Source: CAIJXB01 sp964455905 (GTDB lineage Bacteria > Chlamydiota > Chlamydiia > Chlamydiales > Rhabdochlamydiaceae). Taken from it: DNA of 64,000 nt. Numbering within the stretch: the first letter of the stretch is position 1; the number at the start of each line of letters is the position of its first letter. The translations under genes and the position numbers were made by a program. Below the pieces are notes generated by a model. It saw nothing but the letters and a program-made list of their open reading frames with translations, was not told where the DNA came from and did no database searches. Shown here one piece after another: positions 25,040 to 32,976 of this stretch. The DNA is taken from positions 372,001-436,000 of the forward strand of contig CAYVYN010000001.1 of the NCBI GenBank assembly GCA_964455905.1, written 5' to 3'.

Positions 25040-26381
25040 TCGATTGAGGATGGATTCTTTAGTCATTCTTTCCTTAGCGCAGTTTGGAAAGTTTTTTAGT
25101 CATTTTGCGATGAGAACTATTTTCATCCTTTATTTAATAGAGCAGTTAGGATACGTCGAATCGGACGCCTTAGGCATAAATACATTTTTTTTTGCTTTGA
25201 TGGAATTAGGGGGTGTTTTAGGAGGTGTTCTTGCTGATAGATACCTAGGACTGAAAAAAACTGTTTTAGTTGGCTCGTTATTTCTTTCCTTGGGCTATTT
25301 CGGTTTTCTTTATGAAGCGGCCCTTTTTTTTTCTATGGGTTTACTTGCTACTGGTAGCTCTTTTTTTTCTAGTAATATTATGGCTTTGGTGGGCAACTAT
25401 GAGCAGAAAACAGCCAAGGGTTCCGCTTTTACATTTTTTTATGTAGCACAAAATATGGGAGCTCTTTTATCTACACTGCTTTGTGGGGTATTATGTTTTC
25501 GATACGGGTTTCATCTTGCGTTTACTGTGGGTTCTTACGGGATGTTTCTAAGTTGTTTTCTTCTTTTTTTGTATCAAAAACAGCTTTCAGAATTTGAAAA
25601 TCCTATTGAAGAGAAAGTTGGGTGTAAGAAGTCGGCTTTTTTATTTTTTTTAGTCCTTAGCGCGGCTTTGGGCCTATTTTATGCAAATAGGTATTTATTG
25701 CCTATTTTGCCGATAGTGACCCTTTTTGTTTTTCTTATTTGTATTGGTCGAGTTTTTTTTGATCGTGAAAAAAGCTTTTTCGCTAAGAAAGAGCTTGTTA
25801 TCTTTTTGTTTGCGCTGATTGTATTTTTTGGAGTGGAGGATCAGATATGTTCTTCGTTAGTTCTTTTTTCTGAAAAAATGACAACGCATTCTTTAGTTGG
25901 GGTAAGCATTCCGAGCACCGTGGTTATGGTCCTTAATCCCGTTATTATTATTTTTTTTGGAGGAGTATTTGCTAAAAGAAAAGGGAGTTTTCTTTTGCCT
26001 TTTTATTTAAGTGCAGGAGCGTTTGGAGTTCTTTGTTTTCTTTGTTTAGTAGGGGGCTCTTTCTTATTTGAGGGAGCGTTGGCTGTGACCCTATTAATTT
26101 CTTTTAGTGAAGTGCTTTTAGCTCCTTATCTTTTTAGTCAAATTGCTAAGAGTGGAGGTAAAAATACTTCAGGCCTCGTAATGGGATTAATTCCTCTTGG
26201 ATTTTCTCTTTCATTTCAATTGAGTGGACTTTTGAGTAAAATGGTTGTTTTAGGCGGGAATGCCGCTAGTGTATCTTCTTACGGAATAGGCTTTGGAAAG
26301 ATTGCTGCATTTCTTTTATTAGCTGGAATGGTTATGTATGTATTTACCTTAAAAAAACCTTTTTTATTCGAAAATAAATGA
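25026..26381 (+). CDS. POT family proton-dependent peptide transporter
   Basis: A 451-residue membrane protein with about twelve hydrophobic segments. It has the POT/PTR2 signatures: MELGGVLGGVLADRYLGLKKT after the second segment and FYVAQNMGALLSTLLCG in the fifth. It probably imports di- and tripeptides with protons, a nutrient source for an intracellular bacterium. The start is placed at ATG 25026 (GAGAG just upstream, overlap of 14 bases with the previous gene); a GTG at 25020 is possible. Its 3' end overlaps the convergent methyltransferase gene by 18 bases. Confidence 0.85.
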   Translation: MNIANRLRMDSLVILSLAQFGKFFSHFAMRTIFILYLIEQLGYVESDALGINTFFFALMELGGVLGGVLADRYLGLKKTVLVGSLFLSLGYFGFLYEAALFFSMGLLATGSSFFSSNIMALVGNYEQKTAKGSAFTFFYVAQNMGALLSTLLCGVLCFRYGFHLAFTVGSYGMFLSCFLLFLYQKQLSEFENPIEEKVGCKKSAFLFFLVLSAALGLFYANRYLLPILPIVTLFVFLICIGRVFFDREKSFFAKKELVIFLFALIVFFGVEDQICSSLVLFSEKMTTHSLVGVSIPSTVVMVLNPVIIIFFGGVFAKRKGSFLLPFYLSAGAFGVLCFLCLVGGSFLFEGALAVTLLISFSEVLLAPYLFSQIAKSGGKNTSGLVMGLIPLGFSLSFQLSGLLSKMVVLGGNAASVSSYGIGFGKIAAFLLLAGMVMYVFTLKKPFLFENK

Positions 26382-27164
26382 AAGCCATTTATCTTTTTGG
26401 GTAGAGCTTTTACAGGTTAGCCCAAGATTTTTCATATAGGTTAAATACGCTTCTTTTTGAGATTCCAAAATGCCAGAGCTAAGCCAAATCATATTCGAAA
26501 TGACAGGGAGGGAGGCTATGGCTTGTTTTTGCTCTTCAAAAGTCATATTGATGCAGACAATATGAGGTAAAGGGTTAGCATTTACAGGCAGGGTTTTTCC
26601 TATAAAAAGTGCGTTTGTAACATTATTTAAAAGAGCGTTTTCTTGTGTGTGAAGAAGAGCCTCTTGATCAATATCAAGACAGTACACTTTTTTGGCTCCA
26701 ATTTTAAGAGCTGTTATCCCTAAAATTCCGCTACCGCACCCTAGGTCTATAAGAACTTCATTAGGAGCAAATTCACCTAAAAGATTCATCATTAAATACG
26801 TGGTTGGATGAGATAGGTCTCCAAAGCCTGGACCTGGGTTGAGAAGGACTGTTTCTTCTTCCTTGGGAATGAATTTGCTTAAGGGGATTTCACAGAGCAC
26901 GCCATTGAAATAAGGACAAAAAAGCTCCCATTGTTCTTGCCAGTTTACCTCAAAGTTAATAGGAATTGGTTCATCCAAAAAAGACCAAGTCGATGGAATA
27001 TCTTTTTCTGTTGCTTTGCCACAAAAAGTGATTGTTTTTTCTTCTTTGTTTTCTAGGAGGGAAATATCTTCTACGCCATACTTTAGAAGCTCTTCAAAAG
27101 CTTTTTTGATAGGCGCGCTTTTTTTTAGTGGAAAGTGAAACCAGAAGATATTTGATTTAGGCAT
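26364..27164 (-). CDS. prmA: PrmA-like ribosomal protein L11 methyltransferase
   Basis: A 266-residue protein with a class I SAM-binding domain (LIDLGCGSGILGITALKIGAKKVYCLDID) that follows the PrmA pattern, with N-terminal and middle regions of matching size and order. The usual PrmA block F-G-T-G-x-H-P-T-T is replaced by GFGDLSHPTT, and the C-terminal segment is short. It probably methylates a protein, by analogy ribosomal protein L11. The difference in the loop leaves the substrate open. It is transcribed alone on the minus strand. Confidence 0.7.
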   Translation of the reverse strand: MPKSNIFWFHFPLKKSAPIKKAFEELLKYGVEDISLLENKEEKTITFCGKATEKDIPSTWSFLDEPIPINFEVNWQEQWELFCPYFNGVLCEIPLSKFIPKEEETVLLNPGPGFGDLSHPTTYLMMNLLGEFAPNEVLIDLGCGSGILGITALKIGAKKVYCLDIDQEALLHTQENALLNNVTNALFIGKTLPVNANPLPHIVCINMTFEEQKQAIASLPVISNMIWLSSGILESQKEAYLTYMKNLGLTCKSSTQKDKWLSFIFE

Positions 27165-27260
27165 TGTATTAGATTACTTAAGTTCAGATTTAATTAGTCT
27201 AGCATTTTTTCGAGATAGAGTTCAATCATCCCTTTTTTAAGATACAAAAAGAAAAATGTT

Positions 27261-27284
27261 GTGATTATTAGATGTGATAATTAC
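27261..27284. promoter_or_regulatory. Dyad upstream of the exported glycosyltransferase operon
   Basis: GTGATTAT, eight bases, then ATAATTAC: the arms match at 7 of 8 positions. It lies 40 bases before the first start codon of the operon and could be an operator. The DNA is AT-rich, so chance is not excluded. Confidence 0.3.
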
Positions 27285-27323
27285 TCTTTTAATCCATTGA
27301 AGTAGCCTTTAAGGAGCTCTTTT

Positions 27324-28238
27324 TTGAAAAAGATATTTTTTTTGTTCTTTTTTTTCTTGATAGCAGATGTTGGTTTTTCTTTAGAAAATCAAAAATCTTA
27401 TGAATTAGCTATTTGCGCTATTTTTAAAGAGGAAGCTCTTTACCTTAAGGAGTGGATAGAATTTCATAAACTCCAGGGTGTTGAACATTTTTTTTTATAT
27501 AATAACAATAGCTCTGATGAATATTTGGAGGTTTTGGCGCCTTATATAAAAAAAAATGAGGTTACTTTAGTTGATTGGAATTATTCTTATAATCCTTTAG
27601 AGCAAAAAGGGAATCGAACTCCTTGGTTAGATATTCAAAGCAGCGCTTATAAAAACTGTGTTGAGCTGTATGGCAATAAAGCAATATGGATTGCTTTTAT
27701 CGATGTGGATGAATTTTTATTTTGTCCCACAGGAGCCAGACTTCCCGATTTCCTTCTTCCTTATAAAGAATACGGAGGTTTATGTGTAAATTGGCTTTTA
27801 TTCGGTACTTCTTTTTTGGAGGACATCCCCCCAGGATCTCTTATGATCGAAGCTCTAACTAGATGTGCTCCAACGTTAGAAAATAGAAATAGAGGGATGA
27901 AATCAATCGTCCAGCCTTGCTATGTCATAGGTTGTAAAAATGCGCACTCTTTTATGTATAAAGAGGGTTTTTTTGCTATCACTGTGGATGGGAAAAAAAC
28001 ATCTCCTACACAAGAGTATGCAGATGGTATTTCGCATGATAAGATTAGGATCAATCATTACTGGACAAGAACTGAATCCCATTTTAGAAATAGAAAAATA
28101 GCAAGTAGAAAAAATCGACGAAATTTCGAAGATGAACAATTTTTAAGAGGTCTTTCAGTAAACTACAATAAGAATATAGATACAGCTATTTTACAATTTG
28201 TTTTTGATTTGAAAAAAAGAATGGTCTATGAAGAGTAG
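27324..28238 (+). CDS. Exported glycosyltransferase (GT92/GT2-like)
   Basis: A 304-residue protein starting at TTG 27324 with AAGGAG seven bases upstream. A clear signal peptide (KKIFFLFFFFLIADVGFS) is followed by a glycosyltransferase domain of the GT92 / glyco_transf_2_4 type: AICAIFKEEALYLKEWIEFH, FLYNNNSSD and AFIDVDEFLF, the DxD metal-binding motif. The C-terminal half has basic segments. Glycosyltransferases of this type are normally cytoplasmic, so a Sec signal is unexpected and suggests action outside the cell or in the inclusion. It overlaps the next gene by 11 bases in a three-gene operon. Confidence 0.78.
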   Translation: MKKIFFLFFFFLIADVGFSLENQKSYELAICAIFKEEALYLKEWIEFHKLQGVEHFFLYNNNSSDEYLEVLAPYIKKNEVTLVDWNYSYNPLEQKGNRTPWLDIQSSAYKNCVELYGNKAIWIAFIDVDEFLFCPTGARLPDFLLPYKEYGGLCVNWLLFGTSFLEDIPPGSLMIEALTRCAPTLENRNRGMKSIVQPCYVIGCKNAHSFMYKEGFFAITVDGKKTSPTQEYADGISHDKIRINHYWTRTESHFRNRKIASRKNRRNFEDEQFLRGLSVNYNKNIDTAILQFVFDLKKRMVYEE

Positions 28239-29250
28239 ACTTTTTATCGTGGTGATTTTTTTATCTCTTTTTATAGAGACAGCCTTTTCGGTTAAAATAG
28301 AGCAGGTTCCCTACTCTATAGTCTATACGCGAAATTCAGTTTTAACAGAATCTCTTCCAGAATCGGCTATTCGGTATGCTGGAACAAGACCTCGCTACTC
28401 GACGTGTTCTGGTGTGGCTTGGTTCAATGCTGATACAAAGTTATTCGCGGTTAATATGCAGGGATCTTTTTTGGATTTTTATCAGGTTACTCCTAAAAAA
28501 AATTGCGTAAAACTAGTTACTAGATTTACGAATCGAGATGGACTGGATCTTAGTAGGCCTGAAAATGTCGCTATTTCAAAAGATCAAAAACTTCTTGCCA
28601 TTTCTAATATGACTACAGGGGAAACTCATATTTATAAAACGGATAAGAAAAAGGGAATCATTCCAACTCCTATTAAAACAATAAAAGGAAGCCAAACGCA
28701 TGGTGTTTCCTTTTCTCCAACGGGACAGTATCTTGTTTCTTCAAGATTGGATGCTATGGGCGTTTGCATTTATGAAATTAGTGAGGAGCCTATTTTAATA
28801 GCTTCTTTAGGGCTTCCATTTTATCCGTTAAAACCTAAAACAGCGAGTTTTTCTTTAGATGGTAGGTATTTAGTTGTGGGGTATTCATCGCAGTTATCCG
28901 AGGTTCCTATTGAGTCTAGGGCTATCGTTGTTGTCTATGAATTTGATAGGTCTTTGGGATCTATTAATCCAGACCCTGTGTGTTACTCCGAAAAGGCGTC
29001 TTCTATTGAAACTCTGGCATTTCATCCTGACTATTTTTCTTTTTTTACGACAGATCAGGTAAATGATAGAGTTTATGGACACGTATTTGATCCTGTAACA
29101 GGCCAAATAGGGGATAGTTGGATCGCCCTTGAAAAAGGGGATTCTTATCTTAATATGCCTCACGGATTAAGTTTTGCATCAAGTGGAAAATTTTTAGCTG
29201 TAAGTAATTATGGGGATGATAAAATAACTGTTTATAGGGTGGAAAAATGA
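28228..29250 (+). CDS. Exported beta-propeller protein
   Basis: A 340-residue protein with a signal peptide (LFIVVIFLSLFIETAFS). The body has WD40/YncE-like repeats, each a strand set with a final aromatic: VAISKDQKLLAISNM, VSFSPTGQYLVSS, ASFSLDGRYLVVGYS, LAFHPDYFSFFTTD and LSFASSGKFLAVSNYGDD. Seven-bladed lactonase-type propellers look like this, but there is no catalytic signature. It sits between two exported glycosyltransferases and overlaps the next gene by four bases (ATGA), so it is co-translated with it. It may be a scaffold or lectin-like partner. Confidence 0.72.
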   Translation: MKSRLFIVVIFLSLFIETAFSVKIEQVPYSIVYTRNSVLTESLPESAIRYAGTRPRYSTCSGVAWFNADTKLFAVNMQGSFLDFYQVTPKKNCVKLVTRFTNRDGLDLSRPENVAISKDQKLLAISNMTTGETHIYKTDKKKGIIPTPIKTIKGSQTHGVSFSPTGQYLVSSRLDAMGVCIYEISEEPILIASLGLPFYPLKPKTASFSLDGRYLVVGYSSQLSEVPIESRAIVVVYEFDRSLGSINPDPVCYSEKASSIETLAFHPDYFSFFTTDQVNDRVYGHVFDPVTGQIGDSWIALEKGDSYLNMPHGLSFASSGKFLAVSNYGDDKITVYRVEK

Positions 29251-30119
29251 GGTTTTTTCTTGTTTTACTTTTTTATGTTTCTAACTGTTTATATGGTTTT
29301 GAAAGACCTCTTACGGCTATTATTTGTTCTTATAATAATAAAGACTGGGCTTTTAGAAACTTAAGTAGTGTTTTAACGCAAGATTATAAGAATTATCAGG
29401 TGGTGTATATTGATGATTGTTCAACAGATGGAACAACCTTAGAGGTTGAAAAGTATCTTAAATCAATACAGGCTGATTATCAAATCGTTGAATTTAATAT
29501 AACCGCCAAAAGTCATAGAATCAATGCTGTAAAATTTGCTAGGCAGATTAGTAAAAAGGCCCATCGAATAACTATTGTGAAAAATTCTTCCAGGCAGGGC
29601 TCTCTTGCTAATTTTTATAGAGCAGGACACTCTTGTGAAGATAACGAGATTATTCTTCGTATTGATGGGGATGATTGGCTAAGAGATGATCAAGTATTTC
29701 GTGTTATTAATGAGGCTTATAACGATTCAGGTGTGTGGTTAACTCACGGTTCTTTAATTTGTTATCCTTCGGGAAAAGTTGGCTGGTCTATTCCTGTTCC
29801 TGAAAAAAATATTCAAGCAAATTCTTTTAGAAAATGGAGATGTCCATCGCATTTACTTACTTGTTACGCTTGGCTTTATAAGAAAGTTCGCTTAGAGGAT
29901 CAACTTTACGAAGGAGAGTTTTTTCAAGCAGCAGTGGATCAAGCGATTATTTTCCCCATGATGGAAATGGCTGGAAATAGGCACTTTTTCATATCTACGC
30001 CTCTATATATCTATAATGAAGCAAATTGTATAAATATAAATAAAGTTCAAACTAGGGCTCAAAATGAGTCTGAATTGTTCATTCGTTCTCAACCACCGTA
30101 TGAAAAATTACCTAATTGA
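29247..30119 (+). CDS. Exported family 2 glycosyltransferase
   Basis: A 290-residue GT2 (GT-A fold) protein with an N-terminal signal peptide (FFLVLLFYVSNCLYGF). The nucleotide-sugar site is clear: LTAIICSYNNKDW, VVYIDDCSTDGT, then RIDGDDWLRDD with the DxD motif. A C-terminal acceptor region follows. As with the first gene of this operon, the signal peptide suggests use outside the cytoplasm. The sugar and the acceptor are unknown. Confidence 0.8.
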   Translation: MRFFLVLLFYVSNCLYGFERPLTAIICSYNNKDWAFRNLSSVLTQDYKNYQVVYIDDCSTDGTTLEVEKYLKSIQADYQIVEFNITAKSHRINAVKFARQISKKAHRITIVKNSSRQGSLANFYRAGHSCEDNEIILRIDGDDWLRDDQVFRVINEAYNDSGVWLTHGSLICYPSGKVGWSIPVPEKNIQANSFRKWRCPSHLLTCYAWLYKKVRLEDQLYEGEFFQAAVDQAIIFPMMEMAGNRHFFISTPLYIYNEANCININKVQTRAQNESELFIRSQPPYEKLPN

Positions 30120-30146
30120 AAACAAAAAGTAGAAGCTTTGTGTTTT
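30119..30146. terminator. Candidate terminator between convergent genes
   Basis: AAAACAAAAAG (30119-30129) and CTTTGTGTTTT (30136-30146) form a stem with one mismatch and a six-base loop between the convergent glycosyltransferase and PP2C-like genes. The stem is AT-rich, so it is weak. Confidence 0.4.
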
Positions 30147-31283
30147 CTAAAAATAACTAAAAAAGAAATTAGAAATACGCTTAGATTTTTCAGGCGGTGT
30201 CTTTGTTGGTTGTATTGGAACCTTTTTTTTAATCGTTGGTTTATGGTAAATTTCGATAGGATCTTGAGGTTCTTCTTTCATTTCTTCGGAGCCTATTTCA
30301 AGTTCCTCTGCAAACTTTTTTTCTTCAAGAAGGTAAGCATTTTCTATTGATCTAGAGTGCTCTCTTGGAATCTTTATAGTAATTAACGACAGGTTTTTCT
30401 TTCCTCCTGAATCAACAGCCGAGCAAACTATAAGGTGGGCTAAACTTTGCGCTGGAATATGTTGGTATTCTGTGATAGCAGCTCCAAGTTGTTTTACTTC
30501 AGCGATTTTTGCAATTTCCCTTGAAAAAAGGAGCAGGTGTCCTCCTTCCTTAAAGGTATTTAGCGCAATTTTTGTGATTTTTGGTCTTGAGCTAGCTCGT
30601 ATTTTGCTTTTTGATAGACTTTGGGTCCGTCTTTTAGCCCGGGGGAAAAGGATATCTTCAGAAAGTTGAAAAACCCTTCCTGTATTTGTAACTAAAATAC
30701 TCCTAGAGCTCCCTGTACTAGCGGTCCAAATATTCCCGTCTAAAAGCATTGAAATGCAAATTGATGTTGTGCTTATATCAAAGGTTTCAAAAATAATATC
30801 AACCCAATTTTCGTAAATTTCGGCAAAAGTAATTTTGAGAGCATTCCAAATCCCTCCCGTTGTTAATCCCCTTTCGTTGAACTGTTCTAGAAAAAATTTT
30901 AATGTTTCATTTAGGCGTTTTTTTGAGAAGTTAGCCGCGTTCATACCGTCGGCTCCTTCTAAAAGCCCGAAAATTCTTACTTCGTGAGCTATTCCAAGGA
31001 TGTTGATTGTAAAAGAGTCTGTTTTGTAAATGTTTTTTATTTCACGACTTTCTCCTTTAGAGCAGCTTATGCCTATAGGAGATGTGGGGAGGGAAGGACT
31101 TTCTGCAATCAGGTTTTTCCAAGATGTATAGTCAAAAGGTTTAGACTCTTCCTGTAGCATCTGTGTTTGGCATTTTTCCCACTCGTTTCTTAGTTTCTGA
31201 TTGACTCGTGAGTGGCTTACTTCATGAAAGTTTTTATTTTCAAGGATTGGTTTTAATTTTGTATTTGGCTTTGGGATTTTCAT
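30147..31283 (-). CDS. Degenerate PP2C-like protein
   Basis: A 378-residue protein whose middle (about 80-305) follows the PP2C/PPM phosphatase fold. The order of blocks is right: FGLLEGADGMNAANF in place of the DGHGG motif, ISTTSICISMLLDGNIWTAS, TGSSRSILVTNTG in place of GDSR, GHLLLFSREI, then SGGKKNLSLITI in place of GSxDNxT. In these blocks three metal-binding aspartates of the family are replaced (D to E, S and K). It is therefore probably inactive or acts with changed chemistry. The C-terminus is a charged, proline-rich tail. No signal peptide is seen and the ribosome binding site is weak. Confidence 0.55.
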   Translation of the reverse strand: MKIPKPNTKLKPILENKNFHEVSHSRVNQKLRNEWEKCQTQMLQEESKPFDYTSWKNLIAESPSLPTSPIGISCSKGESREIKNIYKTDSFTINILGIAHEVRIFGLLEGADGMNAANFSKKRLNETLKFFLEQFNERGLTTGGIWNALKITFAEIYENWVDIIFETFDISTTSICISMLLDGNIWTASTGSSRSILVTNTGRVFQLSEDILFPRAKRRTQSLSKSKIRASSRPKITKIALNTFKEGGHLLLFSREIAKIAEVKQLGAAITEYQHIPAQSLAHLIVCSAVDSGGKKNLSLITIKIPREHSRSIENAYLLEEKKFAEELEIGSEEMKEEPQDPIEIYHKPTIKKKVPIQPTKTPPEKSKRISNFFFSYF

Positions 31284-31394
31284 AATAAAGCTTTTGTTAG
31301 GGAATTTTTACCTTTTTATTAATTTTGATCTGACTTTATCCTTCTCTTTTTTTTTGTCAAATATTTTTATTTCGCTATTTAAGAATGAAAATCC

Positions 31395-31423
31395 TTGGCA
31401 AAAACACGAAGATATACAATACT
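31395..31423 (+). promoter_or_regulatory. Candidate promoter of tRNA-Arg
   Basis: TTGGCA (31395-31400), 17 bases, then AATACT (31418-31423). The -35 box matches 5/6 and the -10 box 4/6, and the tRNA starts 16 bases later. Confidence 0.4.
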
Positions 31424-31438
31424 GATAGCTCTTTATAT

Positions 31439-31512
31439 GCACTGGTAGCTCAGCTGGATAGAGCACCCGGCTACGAACCGGGAGGTCAGAGGTTCGAATC
31501 CTCTCCGGTGCA
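31439..31512 (+). tRNA. tRNA-Arg(ACG)
   Basis: The cloverleaf is complete: acceptor GCACTGG with CCGGTGC (one G-U pair), D arm GCTC-GAGC, anticodon stem CCCGG-CCGGG around CTACGAA with anticodon ACG, and T arm AGAGG-TTCGAAT-CCTCT. The discriminator base is A and the CCA end is not encoded. The ACG anticodon reads CGN arginine codons after A34 is edited to inosine by TadA. Confidence 0.97.
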
Positions 31513-31535
31513 TTCTTTTAATCGTTGGCATAAAT

Positions 31536-32168
31536 ATGATTTTTACTGCCTTTTCTTCAGGTCCTTGTGTCACTAATACTTATTTAGCTTGGTGCGAAGA
31601 GACTAAAAAAGCGTTTGTTGTGGACGTTCCACCAGGAAGTCTAGCTCGCTTACTTCAAGTTTTAGAGAAAGAAAACCTTGTTTTAGAAAGAATTCTTTTG
31701 ACTCACTCTCATTGGGATCATATAGGAGATGTGAAGGCTTTACAAAAAGCTACAGGAGCTAAAGTTTTTATTCATCAGTTAGACGCAGGAAATGTAAAAC
31801 AGCCTGGATCTGACGGTCTGCCTCTTTATGTGCCTATAGAGGGAACTACCCCGGATGCATTTTTAGAAGAAGGTGATCGTTTTTTTATTGGAAAAATAGA
31901 GTTGCTCGTTTTATTTACCCCAGGGCATACTCCAGGTGGAGTGAGTTTTTATCTTCCTGGCGAAAAAATTCTTTTTTCCGGGGATACCTTATTTAAAAAA
32001 AGTATGGGGCGTATTGATTTTCCGACATCTAATCCTGATTCCATGTGGAAATCGTTACTTAAATTATCACGGCTTCCTCTAGATACAAAGGTATTGTCAG
32101 GGCATGGAGAACCAACAACTATTGGTGAGGAAAAGTGGATTGTAGACGCTAAGAAAAGATTCACGTAA
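31536..32168 (+). CDS. Metallo-beta-lactamase fold hydrolase (glyoxalase II-like)
   Basis: A 210-residue protein with the metal motif HSHWDH (HxHxDH), then HTPGGVSFYL, FSGDTLF and a final SGHGEPT, in the order of hydroxyacylglutathione hydrolase and related short hydrolases. It is shorter than true glyoxalase II, which has a C-terminal helical domain, so the substrate may be another thioester or a persulfide. ATG 31536 lies 23 bases after the tRNA gene and lacks a clear Shine-Dalgarno. AhpC follows after 22 bases, suggesting a detoxification pair. Confidence 0.85.
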   Translation: MIFTAFSSGPCVTNTYLAWCEETKKAFVVDVPPGSLARLLQVLEKENLVLERILLTHSHWDHIGDVKALQKATGAKVFIHQLDAGNVKQPGSDGLPLYVPIEGTTPDAFLEEGDRFFIGKIELLVLFTPGHTPGGVSFYLPGEKILFSGDTLFKKSMGRIDFPTSNPDSMWKSLLKLSRLPLDTKVLSGHGEPTTIGEEKWIVDAKKRFT

Positions 32169-32190
32169 AAAGAGTAAAAAAGGTGGTTTT

Positions 32191-32793
32191 ATGAGTTCGT
32201 TATTGGTGGGGAGGAAAGCTCCTGGGTTTTCTACTAAGGCTGTTTCTAAGGGACAGCTTATGGATTGCAACTTACACGATTATTTGGGTAAATATGTTGT
32301 GCTCTTTTTTTATCCTTTGGATTTTACCTTTGTGTGTCCAACAGAGTTGCATGCTTTTCAAGCGAAAAAAGAAGAATTTGAGCAAAGAGGTGCTGAGTTA
32401 ATGGGATGCTCGATTGATAGTGGGTATTCTCATTTAGCGTGGTTAAACACTCCAAGGAGTAAGGGTGGAATAGAAGGTATTGAATATCTGCTTCTATCTG
32501 ATTTAAACAAAACGATTTCAAAAGAGTATCAAGTTTTAGATGAAAAAGAAGGAATTGCTTACAGAGGTTTATTCATAATTGATCCCGAGGGTATTATTTG
32601 CCACCAAGTGGTAAACGATCTTCCTATAGGACGTTCTGTAGAGGAAACTTTGCGCGTTCTTGATGCAATTATTTTTCATAAGGAATATGGTGAAGTCTGT
32701 CCTGCTAACTGGGTTCCTGGTAAAAAAGGGATGCAAACCACCCAAGAAGGTCTTGTTCATTTTTTTGAAGAGACTTCATCTCAAAAGTCTTAG
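32191..32793 (+). CDS. ahpC: Peroxiredoxin, AhpC/Tsa type
   Basis: A 200-residue typical 2-Cys peroxiredoxin that reduces hydrogen peroxide and organic peroxides. The peroxidatic Cys49 is in DFTFVCPTE and the resolving Cys170 in GEVCPANW. AAGGTGG stands just before the ATG at 32191. It follows the metallo-hydrolase gene after 22 bases, probably in one transcript. Confidence 0.95.
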   Translation: MSSLLVGRKAPGFSTKAVSKGQLMDCNLHDYLGKYVVLFFYPLDFTFVCPTELHAFQAKKEEFEQRGAELMGCSIDSGYSHLAWLNTPRSKGGIEGIEYLLLSDLNKTISKEYQVLDEKEGIAYRGLFIIDPEGIICHQVVNDLPIGRSVEETLRVLDAIIFHKEYGEVCPANWVPGKKGMQTTQEGLVHFFEETSSQKS

Positions 32794-32976
32794 AGAATCA
32801 TCCTTTTGTGGGGGCTGCGAATTTTTATAGCGGTCCCTACAGGGGGAGCATTTTTCGCACTTGCAAAAAAAACAGAAACCGTTCAACTTTCTAAAGAGTT
32901 TATTTGTTTTTCTGTTACGTGTTTTTTTTACGCTTTACTTAGGGAGCTGTGGTTTTTTCAAGCCGCTGTCAAAAGA
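32794..32976. other. 183-base gap with a possible folded RNA
   Basis: A reading frame from TTG 32806 continues into the next gene, but its product is not convincing. The first part holds a nested dyad: TGCGAA (32816-32821) with TTCGCA (32854-32859), and inside it CCC-TACA-GGG around 32835-32844. There is no T-run, so it is not a typical terminator. Nothing else is seen. Confidence 0.35.

Noticed and set aside
31385..31576. 63-codon reading frame across the tRNA gene
   Set aside because: It overlaps the whole tRNA-Arg cloverleaf, has no ribosome binding site and gives no recognisable protein.
32806..32976. TTG-started extension of the exported protein
   Set aside because: No Shine-Dalgarno, and it would place the signal peptide 57 residues inside; ATG 32977 explains the data better.
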